Made by a program: the position numbers and the translations under genes. 7,035 nt of DNA from Deferribacteres bacterium. Its GTDB lineage: Bacteria; Nitrospirota; Thermodesulfovibrionia; UBA6902. Location: NCBI GenBank assembly GCA_030598625.1, contig JAUVPO010000099.1, forward strand, positions 1 through 7,035. Direction: 5' to 3'. The notes below the pieces were generated by a model. That model was not told the DNA's origin, did no database searches, and saw only the letters and a list, made by a program, of their open reading frames with translations. Numbering within the stretch: the stretch's first letter is position 1; each line of letters begins with the position of its first letter. Shown here piece after piece: positions 6,742-7,035 of this stretch.

Positions 6742-7035
6742 TTATTCAGCGGCCCCGGACTGTTTGAGCAATCGGATAATCTCTTTATTCCGTGTCATCA
6801 TCAATGCCGTTTTTCCTGTCTTGTCCTTTGCATCCACATCCGCCCCTCTATCCAGCAAAAGCCTTACCACATCCGTGCAGTCGTTTGACACCGCGCTTAT
6901 CAAGGCCGTCTGACCGCCGGAATCCTGCACATTTACATCAGCGCCCCTGTCCAACAGAATTTCCGCGGTCACGGTATAACAATTCAACGCGGCGCTCATA
7001 AGGGCTGTCCAGCCGGTATGGCCCTGTATATTCAC
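6742..7035 (-). CDS. Ankyrin-repeat protein, C-terminal part (5' end beyond the window)
   Basis: The last 97 codons of a gene that continues past the right edge. The reading frame at the edge begins with GTG, but this falls inside an ankyrin repeat (the expected 'DVN' position), so it is almost certainly an internal valine and not the start. Two full 33-residue repeats are visible, at about 6-38 and 39-71. Each has the 'G-TAL--A' turn and helix and the 'LLLDRGADV' segment, and the unit repeats every 99 bp in the DNA. A shortened third repeat (72-97, KTGKTALMMTRNKEII...) works as the C-terminal cap. Ankyrin repeats mediate protein-protein contacts. The partner and cell location are unknown, since any signal peptide would lie upstream. 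It precedes ccsA by 13 bp, probably in the same transcript. Confidence 0.88.
   Translation of the reverse strand: MNIQGHTGWTALMSAALNCYTVTAEILLDRGADVNVQDSGGQTALISAVSNDCTDVVRLLLDRGADVDAKDKTGKTALMMTRNKEIIRLLKQSGAAE

Noticed and set aside
6673..7001. Plus-strand open frames across the ankyrin-ccsA junction
   Set aside because: They are antisense to a clear ankyrin repeat gene and to the start of ccsA, and their sequences are low-complexity reverse readings of the repeats.

Overview
The window is a dense, one-direction stretch of bacterial DNA. Every supported gene lies on the minus strand, so transcription runs from high to low coordinates. Base composition looks balanced to slightly AT-rich, and genes are packed with ATGA overlaps or short gaps. 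The content suggests a cytochrome c-rich bacterium using the system II (ResB/CcsA) maturation route. Nitrospirota or a Desulfobacterota-like lineage would fit, but this is a low-confidence inference from gene content and repeat style. There is no taxonomic marker in the window.

In transcription order the layout is: (1) the C-terminal end of an ankyrin-repeat protein, cut by the right edge (6742-7035); (2) CcsA/ResC-type haem-handling protein (5907-6728); (3) ResB/Ccs1 partner (4546-5910), overlapping CcsA by 4 nt; (4) a membrane protein fused to a spermidine-synthase-like domain (2894-4480); (5) and (6) two related FtsX/MacB-type ABC permeases (1619-2863 and 483-1622), overlapping by 4 nt; (7) the N-terminal third of their likely ATPase, cut by the left edge (1-314). 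No terminator or convincing promoter was seen between the genes, so one long operon, or two stacked ones, is plausible.

Two functional blocks are visible. CcsA and ResB together should carry haem across the membrane and attach it to apocytochrome c. The two FtsX-like permeases plus the ATPase form a heterodimeric MacB/LolCDE-like transporter of unknown substrate. Its permeases resemble, from memory, those found beside periplasmic iron-uptake (P19/FTR1-type) loci. Between the blocks sits the synthase-like fusion protein, which lacks the usual catalytic aspartates of polyamine synthases and is probably not a normal spermidine synthase.

Two small repeats have invaded the transporter genes. A 121-bp MITE-like palindrome with TA on both sides (334-454) separates the second permease from the ATPase. 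A 21-bp GC-rich palindrome (1143-1163) lies in frame inside the second permease and appears to add a loop of roughly 14-17 residues. No RNA gene, CRISPR array, phage gene or transposase was found. I see no clearly new defence or metabolic system; the most interesting items are the two repeat insertions and the gene combination itself.
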